Source: Lineus longissimus (lineage: Eukaryota; Nemertea; Pilidiophora; Heteronemertea; Lineidae). Taken from it: a DNA stretch of 64,000 nt. How positions within the stretch are numbered: the first letter of the stretch is position 1; every line of letters starts with the position of its first letter. Where the stretch lies: assembly GCF_910592395.1 (NCBI RefSeq), contig NC_088309.1:21826599-21890598 (forward strand), written 5' to 3'. Positions 26,350 to 37,600 of this stretch are shown here, piece after piece. Both the position numbers and the translations under genes were made by a program. Below the pieces are notes generated by a model. That model did not search any database. It was not told where the DNA came from and worked only from the letters and a program-made list of their open reading frames with translations.

Positions 26350-29300
26350 ATGTTTGACCCAGAACGTCTTCTCCAGTATCTGGGTAACCCTGGAAAGTAC
26401 CAAGTCTTCCTCTACTTTCTTGTTGCCTCCAACCACATAGCCATGTGTTTCAACAATTTAAACATGGCAATTTTTGGTGCCAAGAACCCCCACCACTGCA
26501 AGCTGCCTGAGAACGTCACCAGGGATGCAGCCATTCCTAATATCACCAAAGCCTACGGGGAAGTCACGTTTCAGTCATGCAAAGTGTACACCAATTACAG
26601 CTCGTTATCCAACTTAACTGAGTATTGTCCAAATGGTTGGGAGTATTTGGGGGAATCTGGGGAGAAAAACATAATCATGGAGGTAAGCATAGTCTTTATT
26701 GTACATTACTTTGATGAATTGAAATGAACAGAATTAGAGAATATATTTGATCTTTTGAGTTCTGTGGTGAGGTCTGTTCTTGTCACAGCTTGGTGTTGGG
26801 ATGTTTTTTTCTTATCACAGGATTTGGCTGTCTGTCAGAAGCTCGGGTGTAAACAAATGACATCTAATGATCTCACACCAGGGTTGTGTGAGTTTAGAAT
26901 AGAATGGTAAGGGAGTGTAGTAAGTATACATGTACATGTTGGGAATGAATTTCAGAGTGATATAAATTTTATCATTATTATTTATTTTTACCCTTTTTTT
27001 CAGTGGAACCTTGTTTGTGACGATGCTTACTTGAACGGCCTGTCAACGACAATCTACTTCATTGGTGTCATGATTGGTGGACTATTATTCGGAACTTTGT
27101 CCGACAAGTATGGGCGCAGACCAACTTTGCTGTTTACGCTATGGGGCCAGATGGTGCTTGGGGTCATTTTGTCGTTTCTTCACAACTTCATTGCATTTAT
27201 GGTTGTGAGATTCTTTATGGGAGCTTTGTTACAGGTAAGAAAATGAACATGATTGTACTGTAATAAAACATTTAAATTAGTTACGAGTATGCTCATTCGT
27301 CAGTGAGACAGCGGTTTTTTGTCCGCTGGATTCGGTCTTATTCAACGTCAAATATTCTCTGTCATCTGGTCTCTTTTAGGGTATGCAAGCCATTTCTGTA
27401 GCTCTCGTGATGGAATTCTGCCAAAAGAAGCACAGAACACCAGCAGGGACTATCTTTGGGGTGTTGTGGGCGACTGGGATCATGTACTTGGCCTTCATAG
27501 CTTGGCTTATCAGAGACTGGCATTACATCCAACTCGCACTCAGCCTTCACAGCATTCTCACTTTATCCTACTTCTGGTAAGTACCATATGGCGCGGCTCG
27601 TGGCACTGTTTTTTCACTGATGTCATTCAGTCATCAGTCATATGCCTGAAACAGCATTTGTAATCTTTCGCAAGGTGTACAACTTCAATTGCCATGTCCT
27701 TTGAATAAGACTACCACCAAGATTCTTTGTAACTTTTCGCAGCAAAATACCACATCCAAGTGACCAACAGAAGAAAATTGTGTTAGATTTCTACTTCCCT
27801 GGTAAAGTCATGATACCAATAACTATAATAATGCAGAAAAAGAATAAACGTAACATGTATTTCCTTCTAGGCTTGTACCTGAATCCCTGCGTTGGTTTTC
27901 AACACATAACAAACTGGATGAAGCAGAGGCAACCTTGTTGATGTTGGCCAAGCGTAATCGGGTCCAGCTCCCTTTTGATCCACTTGGTAGGAAGGAGGAA
28001 TCTGGCATGTCCGGGGAACAGCTTCAGAAAGTGGAGGTTGTCCCAGTCAAGAGTCACTCTGCACTGGATCTCTTCAAAACTCCTGAGATGCGGAAAAGGT
28101 CATTTGTGATGGGTTACACATGGTAGGTACAGTTGTCTTCATAGGGTCCAATTATTTTAACTGCCAAAGACTGCCGGTTATTTGAAAATGCTATTGCCCT
28201 AAGAATATGCTGATTGGGAACTTTCTTGCAAATAGTCAACTGGTCATAAAAATTGTCAATAACTGGTTTTGAAAATAGTCAGTATCTTGTGAAGAAATTA
28301 ATACATCATCTCTTTAGAAGACACCAACTATATCCTTTTCACTTCAGGCTGGCTATTGCTGTTGGCTATTATGGTCTTTCATTAAACATATCGTCATTTG
28401 CTGGTAACATCTATCTGAACGTCTTCATCATGGGAGCTGCCGAACTTCCAGCTTACATTTGCAGCATCTACATCCTTGGCAGGTAAGAACATTTCCAGCA
28501 GCTTGAGTGTTGTACCAGTCTTTCTCTTGCATCATTACTGTACAGACCCTCGTGAGGCAACTAGCCAATCTTGGTATGCACATTTGTGTCCCAGTTTTGG
28601 TCGGCAAAAGGTGCAATTTCTTGTCCAAGTAGGGTACCCAAACAGGCAGTCAAAAATCCCCACTCAGTTGAGCTTTTCCTGCAAAAGCCCATGAAATTTA
28701 AACTAAACCAGCCTACCTTCTGCTTCCATCATTTCTCTGCAGCTGTGCAATGATAAATTTATTATCCTACTTATACAGATTTGGTCGAAAGAAACCATTG
28801 TTTGCGTACCTGCTAATAGGTGGAGTAATGTGTATCGTCGCAGCTGTTATCCCCGCAAGAACAGGTGAGTTTGAGATGCGAAAATATTTCCTCATTTGAA
28901 AGATTATCATTGAGGTTTTGTGCGAAATTTGGGGTGGGCTGGATGAGCTATCGTCGACCCTCGATTGGGCGGTGTGTTCCCCATTCATCATTATCATCAT
29001 CATCATAATAATAACAATGTCCGAGGAGTAATCCAGTTGACTGATTGGCTCGAAATGCATAAAAGCTACCTGCTTACGGTGTACGAACATTGAAAAAATG
29101 TAACTTTACCCCTTTTTGTCACTGACACTCTAGCCACAATAAGCATTTCAATCAACCCAGACACTAGTATTAGACTTCAGGTCGCATATGGCTCCTATAC
29201 CACTTATTTGTTGGTCTCCTCATCCCCCCAAAAAGCAGTGGGTCCAGTGAGCCCACCATTGACACACCCTCTCTGTGACGACACACCCTCTCTGTTATCC

Positions 29301-30060
29301 ACACCCCAAAGGCCGTTTATTACGCCTTGTTCTCCATCATCGTAACATTCACTCTTCAGCTTCTGGTCAAGATATCAGTATCGCAGCAACTGTTGTTGCG
29401 CTGATCGGCAAGTTTGGCATGGCGGGTTGTTTTAGCGTGATCTTTATGTATACATCGGAACTCTTCCCAACTGTGATACGGAACGTGGCGGTCGGTGCTT
29501 GTGCTTGTATGGCGAGATTTGGAGGTGTGCTGGCCCCTCAGATCTTATTACTGGTGAGTTATGATACCAATAAGTAATATGTCAACTTGAAGATGAAACA
29601 TCCTTGGAACTGGTGACTATGAGAGACAGCAAAAAAACGACATTTTGTGAGAACTATACTCTTTTCATGGCGTGAATTGATAAGCCTCATATTTCTGGCA
29701 ATCTGAAAAATTGTAGAAGCTATCCTTCAATACAGAGTCACTAGGCCGGGATTCTAATTTGTGCTTAATGGTAGTGCCATCAAAAATATATAAGCCAGTT
29801 CTTCTGATTGATTATCAAACATATTTCTTGTTGATTATTATCTGACATCAATTTCTTTTCAGGGAGAGGTCACATATACTCAAGTACCATTCTTCATCTT
29901 CGGAGCTTTGGCCATTGTTGCAGCTGGGCTTACCTTCCTGCTGCCAGAAATGCTAGACAAAAAACTTCCTGATACTATTGAAGACATAGAACAATCACAT
30001 GTTAAGACACCACCGCATAGAATTGCTGACATCTCATTACATGACAATGGCAATATATAG
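26350..30060 (+). CDS. SLC22-family organic ion/carnitine transporter
   Basis: Twelve-helix major-facilitator transporter of the SLC22 (OCT/OCTN/OAT) family, expected in the plasma membrane moving organic cations, anions or carnitine. Exons: 26350-26682, 27004-27234, 27380-27576, 27871-28122, 28348-28482, 28779-28864, 29360-29553 and 29863-30060; GT/AG throughout, phases agree, 541 aa (family 530-580). The long extracellular loop after helix 1 has four N-glycosylation sites (NVT, NIT, NYS, NLT). EWNLVCD precedes helix 2 at about residue 111. The MFS signature GTLSDKYGRRP is at 141-151. LVPESLRW follows helix 6, and YTSELFPTVIRN lies before helix 11. Substrate class cannot be decided from sequence alone. 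The gene is intact. Confidence 0.95.
28984..29014. repeat. ATC/ATA microsatellite
   Basis: Short CAT/ATA trinucleotide tract inside an intron of the SLC22 gene. Confidence 0.8.
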
Positions 30061-30068
30061 AAGTACCA

Positions 30069-30319
30069 TGTTAGAGTAGCGCAGTGGAAGAGAGTCGGCC
30101 TCATGATCAGGAGGTCGTGGGTTCGACTCCCGGCCGAGTCACTGCTTAGTTCCCCTACTGGTCGAGTTCAAGTGAGCACCTTCTGGGGTTGCTCCTTGAA
30201 ACCCCTGATTGATTTCTGTGGAGACCGGGGTAATAATATGATATCCCCAAGCGCTTTGAGCGGCCAGTGGATGGTTGGATACTGCGCTATATAAGACTCG
30301 TATTATTATTATTATTATT
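30069..30319 (+). mobile_element. tRNA-derived SINE in the SLC22 3' UTR
   Basis: The head has a tRNA A box (TAGCGCAGTGG, 30077-30087) and a perfect B box (GGTTCGACTCC, 30120-30130). The body leads to the tail AGCGCTTTGAGCGG and GCGCTATATAAGACTCG, followed by a (TTA)n tract ending at 30319. That tail type is common in invertebrate SINEs mobilised by LINE partners. It begins 8 bp after the SLC22 stop codon, in the same orientation. Confidence 0.9.
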
Positions 30320-30961
30320 TGATAGTTCTACGCTTAACAGTTCCAATTTAGATGACTTTTAGACCATTATTAGGAAACATCATGCATAATCTTTGACGAC
30401 CCCACCCTTAGAAGTTCTGATGGAGTTGATGAGTGTTTGTTTGACAACTCCTTTTCTTGTTAGAATATGTTGGTTACTCTACCTCAGGATTTTTACACTA
30501 CTGCTTACCAGTCATTCCTTGGCTGTTGTTAAGTAGGTTATGATTGCTCAAAATACATTTCAAATAATCGAAGTATTATCTGTACTATCTCCACAGATGC
30601 AGCTGGGAAAAAGGTAAAGAATCCGTTGGCATCTTAAATAGAGACAGCCTGGCTTAAACTAATAATTTTTGAACAAAAAAGGAGTTGGCCCCAAAAAATG
30701 TGCAAAACATTGTATCTAATGTTACAGACTGTTAGGTGCTGCTACCTGCTAGGATTTTGTCAGACTACTGTTGAAACAACACCATAGTATATCTAATGGC
30801 ATTGGAGTCTTCAAAGTCAGAAACTGTAAAAATTGTTGTAGTTTTCTGCAATGATGATTGAGTCGAAATCAAAACGGGTTTTGATACATAGGACATGTGC
30901 AGGCAAATGTATGTCAGCTGCTGAGTTTGGATGTTGTCATTTATGTTATTTATGCAAAAGG

Positions 30962-30967
30962 AATAAA
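30962..30967 (+). terminator. Probable polyadenylation signal of the SLC22 gene
   Basis: AATAAA followed within 40 bp by GT-rich sequence (TTGTAGTGGTTGATG). It would give a 3' UTR of about 930 bp that includes the SINE. Confidence 0.6.
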
Positions 30968-30997
30968 ATCTTGACATTTTGATTTAAAACAAATTGT

Positions 30998-32395
30998 AGT
31001 GGTTGATGTTTATTTAGTCGAGTGACCACTGACTGTAAGAGGGACTGGTTCAGATTCATGGCGAATAGCAGTAACAACCTCTGATAAGTAATAAAAATAT
31101 TGCCGGTAGTTACATGTATTAGAGGTGTTCCCCAAATATCAAAACCACAACCACAATGCCAGGCTTATTTCGGTTTAAGTGATGCCAGACCATTGAATTG
31201 GACTTTGATAGGCAGTATTTTGGTCTGTGGTCCACAGCAGCCCAGAATACGTGCCAGTGGCTTTGAACTGTCCAGGAAGGGAAAGGAAATTTTGTCCCAG
31301 GACCACTGACACCTATGGTCGCCTGAATAAGTTTGCTGTTAGTAACTGGTCTCGATATTCGACACATTTTCCAGGAGGACTCTAACCCATTTTACACAGA
31401 TCATAGCATTTTCACAAAACTTGCGAAATCTTTACCAGTTTATTAACCTCAGGTACAGGTAGATGGCTTAGTGAATGTCTTCACCTGCTGGTGTCACCCC
31501 AGGACACACAACCTGACTCCTCTCACCCCACCCAAGCACGTGGCACTACAGAAAGCCCATCACGATCTGTTTTCTGAAAAATAATTAACCAATTTAGTGT
31601 ACCTTTTCGAATTACTGACTAATTATGGAATGAGAAAGAGTCTCATCTGCTCAAAGGATTGATTACAGTGGTCGCCTGCCTTGATCATGACCATAAATAA
31701 AGACTGGTGATCGACTGTTGTTCTTGAGTTTCTCCGTTCAGTGTTAGTGCCAACGCCGTTTATCATATACATGTAGTGGAGAGGAGGAAAGCGGAATGTG
31801 GTCTGGACCCAATAGATCGTATTTTGAGAAAAGGGGTGGAATTAAACGGAGACTATAGGCAGGAGCTACATGCTGTAGGGGATCAAATTGGGTGTCTTCA
31901 TGTGACAGTATGCACAGTTAGGGGCCGAAGTTGTGCTTGATTCAGCAATAATCATATTCCTGGCTGAGCGATACGAGCTTGAATTGTCTGATGAACTTTA
32001 TACAGACCTAACAAAATTACCAGAACAACGTCAGATGTATATAGGCCAATGATCCTATATGTATAGGCTAAGTTTCATATCCTAAAACTGCATGAATATC
32101 ATCAAGAATTCATAAGTTAATGAAAGGATAAACGCAGCTGCATATTATTTTCATAGATATAGTATAAACCAATTAGAGTTGACCCTATATTGGCATTTAC
32201 CAGAAATCAATAAGCGAGCCGCCTTATCCCTCTTTGCATCACGGCCGATAGGAACTTCCAAGGATACCTTATCTTTTGTAGATACCTTTCAAGAGCAACG
32301 CAGCTATAAATGTACTTCACTCTTAGGCGCCAGGGATGGCTCCAGTAAGTGGGGACATTTCCATACGGGCATTGACAACCATTTCGTTGGGCCCA
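30998..32395. other. Intergenic, nothing recognised
   Basis: Downstream of SLC22. I see no exon, RNA gene or transposon ends that I can support. Confidence 0.5.
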
Positions 32396-32985
32396 TTAGA
32401 CAAGGAGGCATAATGTGACATTTGGTTCCAGCCTAACTGCCTTTAGTCGAGCCTCAATGTCTTTCATAGCGAGATTGACATGGTGATCAAAACAGTTGAA
32501 ATTATTACTAAGTACAGGAACGGAGAGTCCAGTGATGATGATACCCGTGACCGCGCAGGCCATGCTCACCATGTACCCGGGCCATCCAAGAGGGACCATG
32601 TCGCCATAACCGTCGTCATCTTTACCAGGGACAACAAATACCGTCCCAGATGTTCTTGAAGGAACAGAAAAGAAGAAATGAAGAATCAGAAAAGCGAAGA
32701 GGATTACAGTATGCCAATGCTAAGGCAGACAAACACAGTCGCAAGTTCGACCAAGCTTTTCCTGATGACCACCGAGACGACCCGGAGACCGACGAATGTT
32801 CGGGAGAGACGGAAATGGCGGTGACCCCGAAGCATAGAGAGGACAGCCAAACCCACTGAAACATAGATCTGCGTGGGCCTATCAGTCCAGTGTGGTCTTC
32901 GTAATAAGTCAGCACCAGGAAAAGGAATGAACCCCAGTATGATGCCAGGACGATAACACATCAGAGAAGTGAAACTTACGGGCAT
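32396..32985 (-). pseudogene. Relic of a voltage-gated potassium channel
   Basis: The frame at 32985-32704 resembles the end of S4, the S4-S5 linker and S5 (FRLSRTFVGLRVVSVVIRKS, then ELATVFVCLSIGIL) and ends in a stop. The same frame has another stop, then reads LVKMTTV. The continuing homology jumps to another frame for YGDMVPLGWPGYMVSMACAV and the S6 segment IIITGLSVPVLSNNFN (32599 to 32396). The selectivity filter TVGYGD is thus broken: sequence fits loss of about 4 bp between TTV and YGD. No plausible intron repairs the stops. It most resembles an invertebrate Kv (Shaw/Kv3-like) channel. No intact T1 or S1-S2 region is seen upstream. Confidence 0.72.
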
Positions 32986-32989
32986 GTAA

Positions 32990-34300
32990 CGAATCGAATG
33001 ATAAATTCAACCAAATACAAATGAAACCTTTCTTATTCAACGAAGCAAAATCACTGAAAAAAGGCATTCACTGTTAACCGGACCTGTCGTTGCGAACGGA
33101 AAAGTTTTTAAAAAAAGAAGTTTTAATCAGATGGCAAAATGATATATATTTTCAACAACTTGCTAACTGCCTTAGCAACGCAGTTTTTTTCTTTTTCAGT
33201 GCTGCTAATTATTACTGCCAAGTAATTTGATGGATGATCTTGTTGTCACTAGCTTCCTGTCATCATGTCGTTCTCATCCAGATGGTCAAACTCGTTCCAG
33301 TCTTTGGTGGCCGTTATCGGCTTGTGTTTTTCTTCATTACTACATAGGTACTTCTGACCAGGTTAATGTGGAATAGTCTGCCTCAGTCACCTGCTCTCTT
33401 CACCACTTCGCACTTGGCAACAGTTCCGCCATCGCAGTGCAAATTTAAATTCACGTGTTAAATTTGACGGCATCTAAATTGCTTGCACCCGATGTCCTCT
33501 TATTACTTGGTAAATAAGAATGATGGATTTTGCATAATTTTCATCATCCAGGCTCGTTCGTGATATAAGTTTGATTTCGAATCATATATTATAACCTCGT
33601 AAATACGTCAAGTACAGGTGGTAAACATATGGCGCCAGAACATTGTGCATTAATCTGTACAGCGACTTCCACTGAAGGGGCTACAATTGTATCTGGGCTA
33701 CAATTGTACAACTTTAATACATGTACCTCATATACTGAAGTTTCGACAAAGCTGCATTTGTCATCAAGCAATAGCATGCTATCAGTGGTGTAAGTGCTCT
33801 ACTTTTTTTCAGAGGTGACTAGTAGGCTCTATACTCACTGGGCAGCCTATCGCGTCATCCTAATTTGGTCTCCTTACGGAGAGGAACGAGACCGGTCCAC
33901 TGCGTCCGGAGTGTTATAGGCTCACACCGATTCCTGCTATAAGGATCATGAAGGCAGCCTTAGTATCAACATTTACTCTCCCATTTACGAACTACACTGA
34001 TGTGTGGCAATACATAATACATGCATGTACAAAGAAAAACTATGTATGATGATTTGTAATAAAGATTTATTAAATTATCAATTGCTTGCTATCATAGACA
34101 GTAGTGGTTGATCGATTGTCCAGTGAATCCTGAGGAAATCAGTCAGAGGGGTTGTATCGATTCTCCGGCTTTTTTGTGATAACCGGAGAAGCTAACAATA
34201 ACCCCTGATTTCCTCAGAGTGATGTCAGTGCTAAGCCATGCAGTGTCGACATTCGACATCAACCATCATCGATATATCCATAACTGTAACGAGAAACCTT
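32990..34300. other. Intergenic between the Kv relic and Tbx1/10
   Basis: No gene recognised. It contains a nested inverted repeat at 34130-34216 and probably the end of the Tbx1/10 3' UTR near 34290. Confidence 0.5.
34130..34216. repeat. Nested imperfect palindrome (foldback)
   Basis: Outer arms CTGAGGAAATCAGTCAGAGG and AACCCCTGATTTCCTCAG pair with a small internal loop. Inner arms TTCTCCGG (34161-34168) and CCGGAGAA (34183-34190) pair perfectly across a 14-bp loop. It would form a stem-loop of about 87 nt as RNA or a cruciform in DNA. Confidence 0.75.
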
Positions 34301-34309
34301 AGTTTTAGA

Positions 34310-34315
34310 TTTATT
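34310..34315 (-). terminator. Candidate Tbx1/10 polyadenylation signal
   Basis: Minus-sense AATAAA, about 330 bp beyond the Tbx1/10 stop at 34644. Further AATAAA-like sites occur near 34060. Confidence 0.45.
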
Positions 34316-34643
34316 CACTAAGTCAGAGTTGCTGTTCGATTTTCTCAAACAAATAGAACCCAAGTTTGATAAAAAAAGGATGTTACTGCTCAACACAAAA
34401 AGTTCATATAGCTTAACCATCGCGCCTGGAATCGTTGCTGCCCTCGACAGGGAGTTGTAGCAGGCCTATTTACTGTCAGCGGTGTGCGACAATCTTAAAG
34501 TCTGATGTAAAAGCTATTGCTATGTCTCCCGGCTTGCCCGAATCTAATCCCAGAATCTGATGTTGTTGCCTCTTTGATCTTGCAAACTAGCAAAAGCAAC
34601 ATTGATGGATGAGGTTCGCCCAACAAGGGGCCCGTCCCGGTGT

Positions 34644-37600
34644 TCATCTGGTCTCGTAACCAGCACATGCGGCGTATCCAAGATTGGCGGCGGAGTACAT
34701 CCCCTTCATCTTCTGATGGTACCCAGTATAGTCCATGGTGGGCCTGCCGTAGGGCGTGGGCCTCTTCGCCGTCGAGGCCATACAGTAGTCCGGGTAAGAT
34801 ACCTGAGCAAGGGAGTAGGCGTCTGCAAACGGTGAGACTGCTGTCGTCTGGTCGGAGCAGGGAAGTGGTGGGAAATTCAATGTCGTCTGATATGTCGGTG
34901 TTACCATCTGTGGGAAGAAGGTCCCTGTGAGTTCGTCGGGCTTGTCTGAATCTGAAAAAATAAATGAGGGCGACGGTAGCCATGAATATGAATGGTAAGG
35001 GAAAGCTCTTTAACGATGATGTCAATTATGACACGCAATCTGAACGCAAAGAAGACGTACAGCTTCAGCAGATACTAATCGTTTTGAGGCATCATAATAT
35101 AGTCCCTCATGGTCCCGCAAGCCGTCCGCGCGCACACTAGAGTATGCTTTTCCCGGTGGCGTTGCTTCCTATCGTTGATTTGTCAACATCCGACATATCG
35201 AGAAAAAAAATCCAAACCGGAAGTGAACGAATTCCTTACCATCTGCTTTTCTAGTCGGCGACCGTTGTACGCCGTTCATCTGCAGTGAACTCGGTCTATG
35301 ATGATTGCGCGGTCTCTGTCCTGGGTTAATGAGCGTCAGCGCTTCCATCACCACACAGTCGTCAGGCTCACAGTCCCTGAATCCCTTCGCGAATGGATTG
35401 CTGGCAATTTTTAGCTGGGTTATCTGAAGGACATAGAAGGTATATAAACAAAGCAAAGAAAACAGTTGTCCTTTGCAAAGTGTTCGGCTGTTACATCAAT
35501 GCAATTGTGTGTTTGATCCCCATGTGCAGTCTTGGGATGCATCCGCACGGACGCTGATAAAGAACTGAAGCATGTAGTCATGAACTAATGTTGGTTGTCA
35601 ACATGTTACGTTACCATGGCGTAAAAAACAGTTTTGGAAAAGCGAAACTATTCATATCAAATCCAAGGCTTGCTTTGCTGCTGATAGAATTTCAGAGAAT
35701 TTGAACTCTTGTAATTACATTTTAGTCAAACTGCAGGCATTCTACCCCACAGTTCCCGGAGAGCCCAGCACGGGCCGTGCTAATTATTTTTCTTCTAAAT
35801 ACATCATTAGCAAATGTCCAGGAGTATTTTTTCCTTTTACAAGGTACATTCCTTGACTTCTTTCCATTTCTTTGCCAAACCCCTACCAGGAAACATTCCT
35901 AGCCCTCGGAGAGCATTGTCATTAATTTTGCAACTCGTGGCAGGTTCTGCCTCGCAATGACTTTGATCCGGCAGGTGTTGACAGACGCAAGGTGCACTAC
36001 GCGGGCTCGGTTACCTGCTTGGTGGTGTAGCCAACTTAAACTTATCTTAACTTAATTGAAACATTGCTTCGAGAACCAGAACACATGTATTACCACCATT
36101 TGGCTTTGGTAAAGCCATCGCCTACAAGATAATCCCAAGTCAAGAAAGTAGCGCGGCTAATGAATCATCTCGGCTTTTTACCGCTGAGGGTATCTTGCTG
36201 CCATGAATCATATAGGCTAGCTCTGATATTTGGAGTCGTTTGGTGTAAATATAGCCACTGATGGTGCCGAAGTGTTGATGAAAACTGCGATTGGCTATCA
36301 ACACGGTAAAATATGACTGAGCACTTTAGGCCGATTCATCATTTTCTTAATTCGTTACAGGAAACTGACTATATTCAAGCGTTTCTGTGCATGAGAGAAT
36401 GAACCTGCAAAACTCGCAACCAAACTATAAGTTCAGTTTTGCCCAAAATCACTGCCATGCATTGGCCAGTTGCAACCAAACTAAGGCATAAAAACGCAAA
36501 CTGTTTTATTTTAGTTTGCTTGAGAAAGTTTCCATCCAAACAATCTACATTATGTATTACAAAAACAACTAACTCCGCTTCGACAAGCGTAAGAAATCAA
36601 TAGCATTTTCTTCTATGAAAACACCTAATGTTTATCAAAAATTTGATCCCCAGTCTATACAACGGCATCGGTGAAAAAATAATCTGTTTGTTTTTGCAAA
36701 TCCAAGTCCAGTATCTTTTTTTGGTCTATATAGTTTTGAGATGGATAACAATGTGCTTCTTTGCAGGTTGTTGTTCGTAGCTTTCGTCAAGCAGAAAAGA
36801 CAATGTCTATTTTGGCCAATCAATGTTAACGCAATATTTGTTCACTTACCCTGTGGTTCTGGTAGGCTGTCACTGCTGTATATTTTGTTTCCTTGAATAA
36901 AATGGTTTTGAAGTTTTCCGTTTGCGTGAGATCTGGTGTTTTTGACTTGGTATCGACATACACCACGTGAAACCGCGGCTGGTACTTGTGCATCGAATTT
37001 AGAATTATCTGGAATAAAGCAACAAATATCATGAGAGCTATGTGGCTTTTTACAGATATTTCGTCATTGGAATGAACGCAGGTAGGCCTACATGTATGAA
37101 GAAGTTGGGTACATCAGGCATGTCACGCATCTTACCCGACATCAACAGTAACTCATGACGCAGTACCACTCAAACTGACGAAATTTCCTGGAGGGAGGAA
37201 AGTACATTGTACATGTATATACATGTATGCCCTCAATCGGAATTTTATTGTTGAAAAGGGTCAAGATCTTTCTCTGCCGCATATCATGTTATACGTACAT
37301 GTCCATTTTTATCCATCTGATTATTAGTTAACTTCAGTTTATCAAACGATACAGTCTGTTTCATCCACTGAGATCCTTTGGCCGGGGAGTCTGGGTGTAC
37401 GTGGATCCTGCCAGGCATCTGCGGGTCCGCCTTTCCAGCAACCACCCAACTTGAGCTGTGGAACGAATAGCGGTATCTCTTGTCGTCAACGGGGACGAAG
37501 TCCATCATCAGCATGTAGTCTGACATGGGGTCCAGGCCGTATAGCTTGACTTGGAAGGTCGGAAACATTCGTCTGAAACGATTATATAGGGTAATTTTTT

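Noticed and set aside
30069-30140. A functional tRNA gene
   Set aside because: The A and B boxes belong to a SINE head; it is followed by the SINE body and (TTA)n tail and does not fold as a full tRNA.
34495-35025. 176-codon minus-strand frame
   Set aside because: It overlaps the last Tbx1/10 exon in the wrong frame; the phase from exon 5 selects the frame ending at 34644.
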